Under the pieces are notes generated by a model. It was given only the letters and a program-made list of their open reading frames with translations, was not told where the DNA came from and searched no databases. A stretch of DNA of 64,000 nt from contig NZ_LT635782.1 of the NCBI RefSeq assembly GCF_900128425.1, forward strand, positions 1,673,777 through 1,737,776. The letters run 5' to 3'. A program made the translations under genes and the position numbers. Source of the stretch: Anaerococcus urinomassiliensis (GTDB lineage: Bacteria; Bacillota; Clostridia; Tissierellales; Peptoniphilaceae). Shown in pieces: positions 35,842 through 44,659 of this stretch (within the stretch, counting starts at the first letter, position 1; each line of letters begins with the position of its first letter).

Positions 35842-36261
35842 TTATATTATTTCGTCCAAGGTCTTCCATGATAGGAGGGCGCATTTTACCCTTTGCGGCA
35901 TATTTTGGATGTTGATAAAGGCAACTGCATCGCCTAGTTTGTCTAGCTCTTCGTCAGATATTTCTTCTCTTTTTATCATGCGAATATAAATATCGGCGAG
36001 TTCTTTGGCTTCTTCTTTGCTTTTGCCAATGATTGTATCACACATAACACTAGTTGCTGCTTGGCTTATGGCACAGCCGTCTCCTGTAAAGGCCGCATCG
36101 ACTATTTTATCTCCATCGTATTTTAGTTCCAAGACAATCTCATCTCCGCAGGATGGATTGTGGCCCGGTTCTTTGACATCGGCATCTGCTAGTTCGTGTT
36201 TGTTTGCTTGGTTTCTCGAATGATCTAGGATTATTTGAGAATAAATTTCTTCCATATTCAT
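35842..36261 (-). CDS. sufU: SufU-type zinc/iron-sulfur assembly protein
   Basis: A 139-residue SufU. Cysteines 38, 63 and 127 (NPSCGDEI, GDGCAISQA, RVKCALLSW) with aspartate 40 form the family site that binds zinc and accepts sulfur from SufS. It follows sufS by one base. In Firmicutes SufU activates the cysteine desulfurase and passes on sulfur rather than acting as a classical scaffold. The operon order sufC-B-D-S-U is typical of the group. Confidence 0.95.
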   Translation of the reverse strand: MNMEEIYSQIILDHSRNQANKHELADADVKEPGHNPSCGDEIVLELKYDGDKIVDAAFTGDGCAISQAATSVMCDTIIGKSKEEAKELADIYIRMIKREEISDEELDKLGDAVAFINIQNMPQRVKCALLSWKTLDEII

Positions 36262-36262
36262 T

Positions 36263-37483
36263 TTATAAGCCCATCACCTTTCTTACATCTAAGAGTTCTT
36301 TGGCAAATATTTCTGCTTCTTCTTTTGTATTATAAAACGCAAAGCTTGCCCTTGCTGTTGAACTTACATTTAGGTACTTGTGAAGTGGCATAGCACAGTG
36401 GTGGCCACTTCTTACAGCGACACCCTTGCTATCAAGGACTGATGCAATGTCATGTGGGTGGATGTCATCAAAAGTAAAGGATAGGACAGCCCCTGTTTTG
36501 GCATTTGCTGGATAGAAGGTCTTGATATGAGGGTAATCTTTGATTAGCTCATAGGCGTATCTTGTAAGATCTGATTCGTATGAGTAAATCTCATCAAGGC
36601 CTATATTTTCCATGTATTTGATGGCTGCTGCAAGACCTACTACTCCACCTACATCTTGGGTGCCAGCTTCAAATTTGTATGGCAATTCTGCAAAGGTCAC
36701 TTCTTGCTCATAGACATATTCTATCATATCTCCACCAGTTAAGAATGGATCCATATTCTCTAGCAAGTCTTTTTTCCCATAAAGGACACCAATTCCCATA
36801 GGTGCTAGTAGTTTATGGCCAGAGAAAACTAAAAAGTCACAGTTTAGGTCCGCCACATCTGTTTTTAAATGTGGGATTAACTGAGCACCGTCAACTATGG
36901 AAATGGCACCAGCATCGTGGGCCCAATCAACAATTTTTTTGACATCAATAATCTCACCTGTAACATTGGATGCTCCAGTGAAAGATACAATTTTTGTCTT
37001 TTCATTGATCTTATTTTTTAAATCATCATAGTCTAGGGAATGATCATCATTGAGGTAAGCATAGACTAATTTTGCTCCCGTTTTCCTTGCTACTATTTGC
37101 CATGGGACAAGGTTGGCATGGTGTTCTAATATGGTAATTAGAATCTCATCGCCTTCTTTTATATTTTCCATAGCATAGGAATAAGCCACTAAGTTTAGAG
37201 CTTCTGTAGCATTTCTAGTAAATATTACTTCTTCTCTGTGTTTTGCCCCTATGTATTTTTGTATATAGTCCCTACTTTCTTCATAAGCGGTTGTTGCCAC
37301 ATATGATAGGTAGTGGGCTCCCCTGTGAGGGTTGGCATTTTGATATTTGTAATAATTGTCGACAGCATCTATTACCTCTTTTGGTTTTTGACTAGTTGCT
37401 GCTGTGTCAAGGTAGATGACTTCCTTACCTACATTTTTGCTATCTAGGTAAGGAAAGTCAGCTCTAATTTTTTCTATATCCAT
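36263..37483 (-). CDS. sufS: Cysteine desulfurase SufS
   Basis: A 406-residue PLP enzyme of group II. It takes sulfur from cysteine and delivers it through SufU. The PLP lysine is K224 in VFSGHKLLAP; the persulfide cysteine is C363 in VRSGHHCAMPLHKY. YLDTAATSQKP opens the protein. It lies between sufD and sufU with one- or two-base gaps. All active-site residues are present. Confidence 0.97.
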   Translation of the reverse strand: MDIEKIRADFPYLDSKNVGKEVIYLDTAATSQKPKEVIDAVDNYYKYQNANPHRGAHYLSYVATTAYEESRDYIQKYIGAKHREEVIFTRNATEALNLVAYSYAMENIKEGDEILITILEHHANLVPWQIVARKTGAKLVYAYLNDDHSLDYDDLKNKINEKTKIVSFTGASNVTGEIIDVKKIVDWAHDAGAISIVDGAQLIPHLKTDVADLNCDFLVFSGHKLLAPMGIGVLYGKKDLLENMDPFLTGGDMIEYVYEQEVTFAELPYKFEAGTQDVGGVVGLAAAIKYMENIGLDEIYSYESDLTRYAYELIKDYPHIKTFYPANAKTGAVLSFTFDDIHPHDIASVLDSKGVAVRSGHHCAMPLHKYLNVSSTARASFAFYNTKEEAEIFAKELLDVRKVMGL

Positions 37484-37484
37484 C

Positions 37485-38525
37485 TTAATTCCTTGTGTTC
37501 ATTTGACGAACTTCTTCTTTGAGTTCTTCTCTTAAACTTTCGTCTTCGATTTTATCAAGGGTTTTTGCAAAAGTTGCTTCTAGCATCATTGATTCTGCTT
37601 GTTTCTTGTCAAAACCACGACTCATAATGTAAAATAACATATCTTTGTTTAGTCTACCAACGCTTGCTGCGTGGTTTCCCGCTACTTCTTTTTCTGCACA
37701 AAGTAGGATTGGAGCTGTTTTGTTCTTGACATCATCTGAGAACATCATTGAGTAATCACCAATCTTACCATCAGCACTCACGCAACCTGGTCTTAGATCA
37801 ACTACACCCTTCCAGTTCTTGTGGGCTCTGTCTTTCAAAGCACCGTTGAACATAGCATCAGAATCTGTTTCATTGCCCAAGTGTTCGTTTGTAGCAAGGA
37901 TGTCTAGGAATTCGTCTCCTTCTTTGAAATAAACTCCATCTTCTATGACCATCGCCCTGTCGCCTTCTAGGATGTTTTTGATGTTTACTAGTGAATGGCT
38001 TGCTCCTATTTCAATGTATGAAATATCAAGCATAGCTTCTTCATCTAAGAGTGTTGCGACTGATTGTATGTTGGTAGATTCTGTTGGCAAGTTGGTTACT
38101 ATTACTAATTTTACCTTGGCTCTTTTTTCTAGATTTACTCTGATTAGTGAGTTTAGGTAAAGCTTAGCGCCATCGCCATTTACATTTACCAAAAATGATG
38201 AAACAGAATCTTCTGCCGCGTTGATATCTATATTTGAAACTAGGATATTATTTTCTGCATTAAGTTTTAGATCAATAGCTTCAAAGTCACTTTTTCCCTT
38301 GATGTCTCTATATATGCTAAAGTTTCTAAAGTTTTTGTTCTCGTTTAAAACTTCTTCTGAAACTCCATAATTTTTACCAGCAAAGGCTTGGTTCAAAGAT
38401 ATGATTTCATCCTTATCACTTTCTTTGAAATATGGCTTCTTATCTGGTGTTTCTAGGCCCTCTTCTATGAAGTTTAGCCCTGTTGAGTTCCAGGTGTACA
38501 TTCTCATTTCATTTAATTTGCTCAT
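37485..38525 (-). CDS. sufD: Fe-S assembly protein SufD
   Basis: A 346-residue SufD. It pairs with SufB in the SufBC2D scaffold that builds iron-sulfur clusters. The C-terminal SufBD domain includes HLGNETDSDAMFNGALKD, the conserved HAASVGRLNKDMLFYIMSRG and AESMMLEATFA. It starts by sharing one base with the sufB stop. The N-terminal region is shorter than in proteobacteria, as usual in this group. Confidence 0.94.
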   Translation of the reverse strand: MSKLNEMRMYTWNSTGLNFIEEGLETPDKKPYFKESDKDEIISLNQAFAGKNYGVSEEVLNENKNFRNFSIYRDIKGKSDFEAIDLKLNAENNILVSNIDINAAEDSVSSFLVNVNGDGAKLYLNSLIRVNLEKRAKVKLVIVTNLPTESTNIQSVATLLDEEAMLDISYIEIGASHSLVNIKNILEGDRAMVIEDGVYFKEGDEFLDILATNEHLGNETDSDAMFNGALKDRAHKNWKGVVDLRPGCVSADGKIGDYSMMFSDDVKNKTAPILLCAEKEVAGNHAASVGRLNKDMLFYIMSRGFDKKQAESMMLEATFAKTLDKIEDESLREELKEEVRQMNTRN

Positions 38526-39937
38526 CAGCCATTTGCTCCTTCTAGTTCCATATCAATTAAACGGTTCATTTCAACTGCATACTCTAGTGGAAGCTCTCTA
38601 CTTACTGGCTCTGCAAATCCACGAACTATCATTGATTTAGTCTCATCCTCTGGGATTCCTCGGCTCATTAGATAAAAGATTTGTGATTGGTCAAGGGAAC
38701 CAATTTTGGCCTCGTGACCACAGTCCACATCGTCATTTCTAATATCAAGAACTGGGATTGTATCTGATTGAGCATTCTCACTTAGCATCAAGTTTTCACA
38801 GTCTACTGTAGAACGGCTTCCAGCTGAGTTTCTCTTCATTTGTACAAGAGATCTAGTCATTGATTTACCGCTTCCTGCTGTAATTGATTTTGTAAGAGCT
38901 GTTGAATATGTGTTAGGGGCAAGGTGGATCATAGAGCAACCATTGTCTATATATTGGCCATCAGATGCAAATGTGATTCCTGTGTATTCTGCACTTGCGT
39001 ATTCTCCTGCAAGCACTGATGTTGGATAAAGCATAGAAACTTTTGATCCAAATGATCCAGATACCCAAATTACCTTGCCACCTTCGTCAACTATGGCACG
39101 TTTGGTGTTTAGGTTGTACATATTTCTTGACCAGTTTTCTATAGTTGAAAATCTTACTTCGGCGTTTTTTCCAACAAAAATTTCTACAGATCCTGCATGA
39201 AGGTTAACGACGTTATACTTAGGTGCTGAGCATCCTTCAATAAAGTGTACCTTTGCATTATCCTCTGCAATTATCATTGTATGTTCAAATTGGCCAGCTC
39301 CTGGAGCATTTAGCCTATAGTATGATTGGAGAGGGATATCTACCTTTACTCCTTCTGGAACATAAATTAGACTGCCACCACTCCATACAGCACCATGTAG
39401 GGCCGCATACTTGTGAAGTGTTGGTGGGATAGCTCTTTGGAAGTACTCTTTTACTAAATCTTCATGTTCCTTAAGGGCTGTTGCAAAGTCCATAAAGATA
39501 ACCCCTTGGTCTTCAAGGTGTTTTTGGATAGAAAAATACACTTCCTCAGAGTCGTATTGGGCACCAACACCAGCTAGAGACTCTTGCTCAGCCTTTGGAA
39601 TACCAAGTCTATCAAAGGTCGCCTTGATTTCTTCTGGCAAGGCATCCCAAGTTGACTTTTTGTCTGTTTTTGGCTTAACATAGGCAGTAATATCAGCCAC
39701 ATTAAGTTCTGATAGGTCTGGTCCCCAAGTTGGATTTTCCATTTGTTCAAATAATTCTAAGGATTTTAGTCGTCTAATCCTCATCCAGTCAGGTTCACCT
39801 TTTTCGCGGGAAATCTCGTTTACAATATCCGCATTGATGCCCTTTTCGGTTATTTTCTCATAAGTAAACTCGTCGATAAAATCGTAAAATCCACGATCGA
39901 GAGTTTTTAATTTTTCTTCTATATTGTTACTTGGCAT
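38525..39937 (-). CDS. sufB: Fe-S assembly protein SufB
   Basis: A 470-residue SufB of standard length. It forms the cluster-building core with SufC and SufD. Typical blocks are GVWSGGSLIYVPEGVKVDIPLQ, FEHTMIIAEDNAKVHFIEGCSAP, SAEYTGITFASDGQYIDNG, and the C-terminal DCGHEAKIGSLDQSQIFYLMSRG. It follows sufC by three bases and overlaps sufD. Sequence identity to the family is visible across the whole length. Confidence 0.97.
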   Translation of the reverse strand: MPSNNIEEKLKTLDRGFYDFIDEFTYEKITEKGINADIVNEISREKGEPDWMRIRRLKSLELFEQMENPTWGPDLSELNVADITAYVKPKTDKKSTWDALPEEIKATFDRLGIPKAEQESLAGVGAQYDSEEVYFSIQKHLEDQGVIFMDFATALKEHEDLVKEYFQRAIPPTLHKYAALHGAVWSGGSLIYVPEGVKVDIPLQSYYRLNAPGAGQFEHTMIIAEDNAKVHFIEGCSAPKYNVVNLHAGSVEIFVGKNAEVRFSTIENWSRNMYNLNTKRAIVDEGGKVIWVSGSFGSKVSMLYPTSVLAGEYASAEYTGITFASDGQYIDNGCSMIHLAPNTYSTALTKSITAGSGKSMTRSLVQMKRNSAGSRSTVDCENLMLSENAQSDTIPVLDIRNDDVDCGHEAKIGSLDQSQIFYLMSRGIPEDETKSMIVRGFAEPVSRELPLEYAVEMNRLIDMELEGANG

Positions 39938-39940
39938 AGT

Positions 39941-40672
39941 CTACACCCATTCATATCCACGTTTTTCAATCTCATCCATTAGTGATGCATCACCTTCGTG
40001 GGCAATCTTACCATCTTTGATGACATGAACGTAGTCAGCATCTATACTTTCTAAAAGTTCTCTGTGGTGGGTGATGATGATAACTGCATTGTCTTCGCTT
40101 AGGAAGTCTTTTATACCTGCTGATACAATTCTTACAGCATCCACATCAAGACCAGAGTCTGTTTCATCAAGCATAGCTAGTTTTGGATTTAACATTTTTA
40201 GTTGGAGGATCTCGCTTTTCTTGCGTTCACCACCAGAAAAACCAACATTTACATATCTACTTGCATAGTCTTCAGAAAGATTTAAGTTTTCCATTTCCTT
40301 GGCAAGTTTTTTGCTAAATGATAACATTTGCGGTTTCGTACCTGTGATTTGTTCTTCAGATATTCTCAAGAAATCATTTAGTTTTACCCCAGGAATCTCA
40401 TCTGGGTGTTGGAAAGACATAAAGATACCGCGGCGAGCACGTTTGTCTACAGATTCTTCTGTGATATCTTCGCCTTCAAAATAAATCTTACCTTCTGTCA
40501 CCTCGTAAACAGGATTTGCCATAATTGTATTCATAAGTGTTGACTTACCAGAACCATTTTGGCCCATTACAACATGAACTTCTCCTGCATTTACTCTTAG
40601 ATCTATACCTTTTAAAATCTCTGTATCCTCAACTGATACATGAAGATTTTCTACTTTTAATAATTCAGACAT
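39941..40672 (-). CDS. sufC: Fe-S assembly ATPase SufC
   Basis: A 243-residue ABC-type ATPase. Walker A is GQNGSGKSTLMN, the signature VGFSGGERKKSEILQL and Walker B KLAMLDETDSGLDVDA, the last being diagnostic for SufC. It powers the SufBCD complex in the cytoplasm and has no membrane partner. It is the first gene of the suf operon; AGAGGT lies seven bases before the ATG. No IscR/SufR gene is nearby. Confidence 0.97.
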   Translation of the reverse strand: MSELLKVENLHVSVEDTEILKGIDLRVNAGEVHVVMGQNGSGKSTLMNTIMANPVYEVTEGKIYFEGEDITEESVDKRARRGIFMSFQHPDEIPGVKLNDFLRISEEQITGTKPQMLSFSKKLAKEMENLNLSEDYASRYVNVGFSGGERKKSEILQLKMLNPKLAMLDETDSGLDVDAVRIVSAGIKDFLSEDNAVIIITHHRELLESIDADYVHVIKDGKIAHEGDASLMDEIEKRGYEWV

Positions 40673-40773
40673 ATTTACCTCTTTTATTTCTAAAATAAAT
40701 TCGTATAAAGTATACTACTTTACTAGGAATTATCAAACATTGTTCTTTACTCATTTTACCTCTTTTTTTCCAA

Positions 40774-40796
40774 TAAAAAAACGAGCTTTTGCCCGT
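40774..40796 (-). terminator. Terminator after ptsH
   Basis: ACGAGC-TTTT-GCCCGT (40781-40796) forms a short GC stem; on the minus strand it is followed by seven T. Confidence 0.85.
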
Positions 40797-40811
40797 TAAT
40801 TATTTCAAATT

Positions 40812-41081
40812 TTAATTATTTTGATTTATTTTATTATCTATAACATCAACTAAAGCTTTTACGGCATCTTCTTCATCATCACCACTTGCTTTAATGGTGA
40901 GCTCGTCGCCGTTAGAAGCACTCATGCTAAGAACTGACATGATAGACTTTGCATTGTAACTTCTACCATTCTTCTCTACAGTAATATCGCACGGAAATTT
41001 TACAGCAGCTCTGATGAAAATCGATGCAGGTCTGGCATGCAAGCCAATCTCATTAGTTAGTGTGACTTTTTGCTCGTACAT
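40812..41081 (-). CDS. ptsH: Phosphocarrier protein HPr
   Basis: An 89-residue HPr. Histidine 15 in GLHARPAS takes phosphate from enzyme I, and serine 46 in AKSIMSVLSM is the HPr-kinase site used for carbon-catabolite control. Both are intact, so this is HPr and not Crh. It would supply phosphate to the PTS at 12-14.5 kb. It is a single-gene unit with its own terminator; no enzyme I gene is in the window. Confidence 0.97.
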   Translation of the reverse strand: MYEQKVTLTNEIGLHARPASIFIRAAVKFPCDITVEKNGRSYNAKSIMSVLSMSASNGDELTIKASGDDEEDAVKALVDVIDNKINQNN

Positions 41082-41166
41082 AGCAGCTCCTTTCCTGATC
41101 TTCTTATAGAACTATAGTACAATATTTTTTTATAAAATGCAAACATTTTCCACGTTACCACTATAA

Positions 41167-41195
41167 AGAAAAAACTCACCATATTTCAGGCGAGT
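41167..41195 (-). terminator. Terminator after pepD
   Basis: ACTCACC (41174-41180) pairs with GGCGAGT (41189-41195), followed on the minus strand by TTTTTTC. Confidence 0.8.
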
Positions 41196-41202
41196 CTATA
41201 AG

Positions 41203-42615
41203 TTATATTCTTTTTAGTAATTCAACTAAGAATTTGTAGTTGTTTTCAACTGATTTGATGTGGACTTTTTCTGCTGGAGAGTGAGCTCCGTGGATTTCTG
41301 GTCCAAATGAAATCATTTCTACATCTTTTAGTGTTCCCTTTAGCAAACCACATTCTAGTCCGCCGTGGGTTGTGGCAATTATCATATCATCACCGTGTAG
41401 GTCTTTCCAAATATCATTTGAAAGATCTATTAGTGGAGTATCTTCTCTTTGCCAACCTGGATATTCGCTCTTAATTTCAGCAGATCCACCATAATTTTCT
41501 ACTATCTTCATAACTTGGTCTGCTATAGAATGTTTGGCAGAATCAAATTGAGATCTTACCATGCAAGAAAGTCTTATTTCCTTGTCATCTTCTTCTAGGA
41601 TTCCAATGTTTGATGAAGTTATAGTTTCACCCTCATGTCTCTTTACTAGACCATTTGGTAGGGTAAATAGGCAGTCGATAAATCTTTTTGATAAATCTTT
41701 GGTGAGAACTTCCCCATCAAAACTTGCTTCTTCCACTGCGATTGTACCCTTTGGATCTGTATCTTTAGATTCGTTTAGGATGTCATCTTTTCTTTGATTT
41801 ATAATATCAATCGCTTCTGTCTTATCAGCAACAGAAACTATTGCATAGGCATTTGAAGCTATAGCATTTCTCTTTACTCCACCAGCAAGCTCAGCAATTT
41901 GAAGTCCATCTATGTCAAGAAGTAGACGAGATAAGGCTTTGATTGCATTTAGGCGGGCCTTGTGGATTTCCATACCTGAATGGCCACCTTCAAATCCTTG
42001 TAGGCTTACTTTTATGAAATCACCATTAGCTTTTTCGTATTCTTTGTCAAAGGAAATTGGCAGGTCAAGACCACCAGCACAGCCAATTGTGATATATCCC
42101 TCTTCTTCGGAGTCAATGTTTAAAAGATATTTGGCCTTAATATCTGATGTGTCGAGAGCTTGAGCACCAAGCATAGAAGTTTCTTCTTCTGTTGTGATGA
42201 TCGCTTCAAGACCTGGATGATCGAGATTTTCATCATCTAGGATAGCTAGGATATAGGCAACTCCCATACCATCGTCAGCTCCTAGAGTTGTACCATCAGC
42301 TCTTACCCAATCACCATCAATTAATAATTTGATAGGGTCTGTGTCAAAATTGTGCTTAGAATCATCATCTTTTACACAAACCATATCCATGTGAGCTTGA
42401 AGGGCCACAATTGGCTTATCTTCAAAACCTTTTGATGCTTCTTTTCTAATAACTACATTATTTGCCTCATCTTGGCGCACATCTAAATTTCTTTCCTTGG
42501 CAAAATTTACCAAATAATTTGAAATAGCTTCTTCATCACCTGAACATCTAGGAATCTCACTTATTTCACTGAAAAATTTCCATACTTCTTTAGGGTTTAA
42601 TTCTTTAATTTCCAT
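41203..42615 (-). CDS. pepD: Aminoacyl-histidine dipeptidase
   Basis: A 470-residue M20-family dipeptidase of the PepD type. It hydrolyses dipeptides in the cytoplasm. The first metal ligand pair is in ALQAHMDMV (histidine 75, aspartate 77), TLGADDGMGVAY carries the bridging aspartate, and TTEEETSMLGA the catalytic glutamate. GGHSGMEIHKAR is the dimerisation-domain motif. A terminator follows and the gene is monocistronic. Peptide specificity is only family-level. Confidence 0.93.
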   Translation of the reverse strand: MEIKELNPKEVWKFFSEISEIPRCSGDEEAISNYLVNFAKERNLDVRQDEANNVVIRKEASKGFEDKPIVALQAHMDMVCVKDDDSKHNFDTDPIKLLIDGDWVRADGTTLGADDGMGVAYILAILDDENLDHPGLEAIITTEEETSMLGAQALDTSDIKAKYLLNIDSEEEGYITIGCAGGLDLPISFDKEYEKANGDFIKVSLQGFEGGHSGMEIHKARLNAIKALSRLLLDIDGLQIAELAGGVKRNAIASNAYAIVSVADKTEAIDIINQRKDDILNESKDTDPKGTIAVEEASFDGEVLTKDLSKRFIDCLFTLPNGLVKRHEGETITSSNIGILEEDDKEIRLSCMVRSQFDSAKHSIADQVMKIVENYGGSAEIKSEYPGWQREDTPLIDLSNDIWKDLHGDDMIIATTHGGLECGLLKGTLKDVEMISFGPEIHGAHSPAEKVHIKSVENNYKFLVELLKRI

Positions 42616-42648
42616 TTACTTCTCCTTTTTTTACTTGGTCCTAGATAA

Positions 42649-43572
42649 CTAATACCCAATTTTATTCCTTAGTTTATTAATTGTTAAGAAAAGTTTGATT
42701 GACCTTAGGCCAAAAGCATTTGTCCTGTTGTCAATAATGGCCCTGTTTTTCTCATAAATATCTCTAATTTCTTTCTTGTCATAGCCGAGGTCAAGACCTA
42801 TAAGCAATTTACTTACAATATTTGCCACAAGTTTGTGATTTACAGCAGCCTTTTCTCTTGGACTTAAATTTAGCTTTTGATCATTTATTAGCCTATTAGA
42901 AAAATCTATGTCGGATTTAATTTTATCCAAAGAAAAGCTCGACAAGGTCGGTCTAGTCGAATCAATCCTATAGTAGGTCAAATATTCTGGGACTATTTCA
43001 ATTTTTCTTGAATATTTTATGACACGTGTCATAAACTCTATATCTTCACCATAGGAAGAAGATTCATCAAAACGGATATTATTATCAAAAATCACTTCTC
43101 TTTTTATTAGAAAACTGCTAATATGAAGTTTATTTTTGCTGATTAGGTAATTTACCAGAAAATCTTTTTTGCTAAAGGCACTTTTCATAGGCCTAGTTTC
43201 TTGTCCAATCAACTTATAATATCCACATGTGCAAGTATCAGCATTTGTAGATTTAATTCGCCCATACATTTTTTGCAAAAAATCTTTATGATAAAGATCA
43301 TCCGCATCCAAAAAACATATATAAGGGCTGGTAGATTTTTCTATAGCAAAATTTCTAGAGGAAGACACTCCAGCATTTTCTTTTTTATAATATGAAATGT
43401 TGTCATATTTTCTCATTAACGTAGAAATTACCAATTCCGTCCCGTCAATAGAGCCATCATCAACAATTATAATATTAATATCGGCAAAATTATTATCTTC
43501 TATCGATTTTATAGTTTGACCTATAAAATCCTCCCCATTGTAAACAGGAATTACAATATCTATCTTGGCCAT
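42649..43572 (-). CDS. Family 2 glycosyltransferase
   Basis: A 307-residue GT-A glycosyltransferase. IPVYNGEDFI opens the nucleotide-binding domain, IIIVDDGSIDGT follows and YICFLDADDLYH contains the DxD metal-binding motif. NTYCTCGYY-like and DIEFMTRVIKYS segments complete the fold. There are no membrane segments, so it works at the inner face of the membrane on polysaccharide or glycolipid. Neighbours do not form a polysaccharide cluster and give no clue to the acceptor. Confidence 0.9.
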   Translation of the reverse strand: MAKIDIVIPVYNGEDFIGQTIKSIEDNNFADINIIIVDDGSIDGTELVISTLMRKYDNISYYKKENAGVSSSRNFAIEKSTSPYICFLDADDLYHKDFLQKMYGRIKSTNADTCTCGYYKLIGQETRPMKSAFSKKDFLVNYLISKNKLHISSFLIKREVIFDNNIRFDESSSYGEDIEFMTRVIKYSRKIEIVPEYLTYYRIDSTRPTLSSFSLDKIKSDIDFSNRLINDQKLNLSPREKAAVNHKLVANIVSKLLIGLDLGYDKKEIRDIYEKNRAIIDNRTNAFGLRSIKLFLTINKLRNKIGY

Positions 43573-43684
43573 AGCCTTACCCCTTATGAATTTTATATTT
43601 ATTATTTTATATTCAAGATAAGTTTTGTCAATTTAAGATTAATTGATTTTATTTCTAACTAATATTCAAATAAATAAAAATCTT

Positions 43685-43712
43685 TTTACAATTATTAAAT
43701 ATATGATATAAT
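43685..43712 (+). promoter_or_regulatory. Sigma-A-type promoter for the C39-like gene
   Basis: TTTACA (43685-43690), a 16-base spacer and TATAAT (43707-43712), 33 bases before the ATG at 43745. GGGG lies just before the start. Confidence 0.65.
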
Positions 43713-43744
43713 ATGTTTTAACATAAGCAATACAGGGGTTAATA

Positions 43745-44608
43745 ATGAGAAAACGAGGAAAAAAGAAACTTAGTTTTTTTAGAACTTTAATTATCTTAGT
43801 TTTTATAGTTGTAATTTATAATTTTCTAAGAACTAGATACAATGAAACTAAATACTACGTCGATTCTCCCTTAGATTCCATTGGCAATATTTTTAGCCAA
43901 GTTTTTACAAGCGGTGATTACAAGACTGATAACAAGAGAACTTTAAAAAGAAATTTACAAAAAGAAGCTGATGGAGGAAATTACAAAGCGAGATGGATAG
44001 TAGATAATTTTGATTACTTGAATGATAGCTTGATATATCTAGCAGGCAATGATTCTGATGCCATTGACTTTGTCTATAATTATTCAAATGAGATTACAGA
44101 TTTTGAGTATTATCCAGGAGAATCTGTAGATCTTGAAAGAAGTACCCCATATTTTCTCCAATGGGACAACAGGTGGGCCTATGACTACCTAGGAGATTCC
44201 GTAATTGGTCTTGCTGGCTGTGGCCCAACATCTATGGCCATGGTTCTAGCAAGATTAGAGGGAGATACTTCCATAGATCCAGCAAAAATCGCCATTGATG
44301 CCCAAAATTATATGACTGACGAAGGTATAGGATGGAAGTTTTTTAATGACGAAGCAAATATGTATGGATACACTACTTATGATATTGCCAATGATGAAAG
44401 TTCGATGATAGAGGCCTTGGAAAATGGTCCACTTATAGTTTCTGTAAACAAGGGAATATTTACTCTCTTTGGCCATATTCTTGTGATTGATTCCTATCAG
44501 GACGGCAAATTTGTCATAAACGATCCCAATAGTATGAAAAAAAGTGAAAAATCTTGGTCTTACGATGAAATCAAAGATCAAATAGCCCATATTTGGCTGG
44601 TTAATTGA
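43745..44608 (+). CDS. Membrane-anchored C39-like cysteine peptidase
   Basis: A 287-residue protein with one N-terminal membrane segment after a very basic start (about 12-28), so most of it lies outside the membrane. The peptidase domain has cysteine 159 in GLAGCGPTSMAMVLA, histidine 244 in LFGHILVIDSY and the VINDPNS block, matching the peptidase C39-like 2 family. Such proteins may process peptides or cell-wall substrates; bacteriocin-leader cleavage is not indicated because no ABC exporter is fused. A shared terminator follows. Confidence 0.85.
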   Translation: MRKRGKKKLSFFRTLIILVFIVVIYNFLRTRYNETKYYVDSPLDSIGNIFSQVFTSGDYKTDNKRTLKRNLQKEADGGNYKARWIVDNFDYLNDSLIYLAGNDSDAIDFVYNYSNEITDFEYYPGESVDLERSTPYFLQWDNRWAYDYLGDSVIGLAGCGPTSMAMVLARLEGDTSIDPAKIAIDAQNYMTDEGIGWKFFNDEANMYGYTTYDIANDESSMIEALENGPLIVSVNKGIFTLFGHILVIDSYQDGKFVINDPNSMKKSEKSWSYDEIKDQIAHIWLVN

Positions 44609-44620
44609 TTTTTTAAACAA

Positions 44621-44659
44621 AACACTAGAAAGCTACAGTCAGCTCTTTCTAGTGTTTTT
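44621..44659. terminator. Bidirectional terminator between the C39-like gene and hemZ
   Basis: AACACTAGAAAG (44621-44632) pairs with CTTTCTAGTGTT (44645-44656), with T runs on both strands. The hemZ stop lies in its loop. Confidence 0.9.
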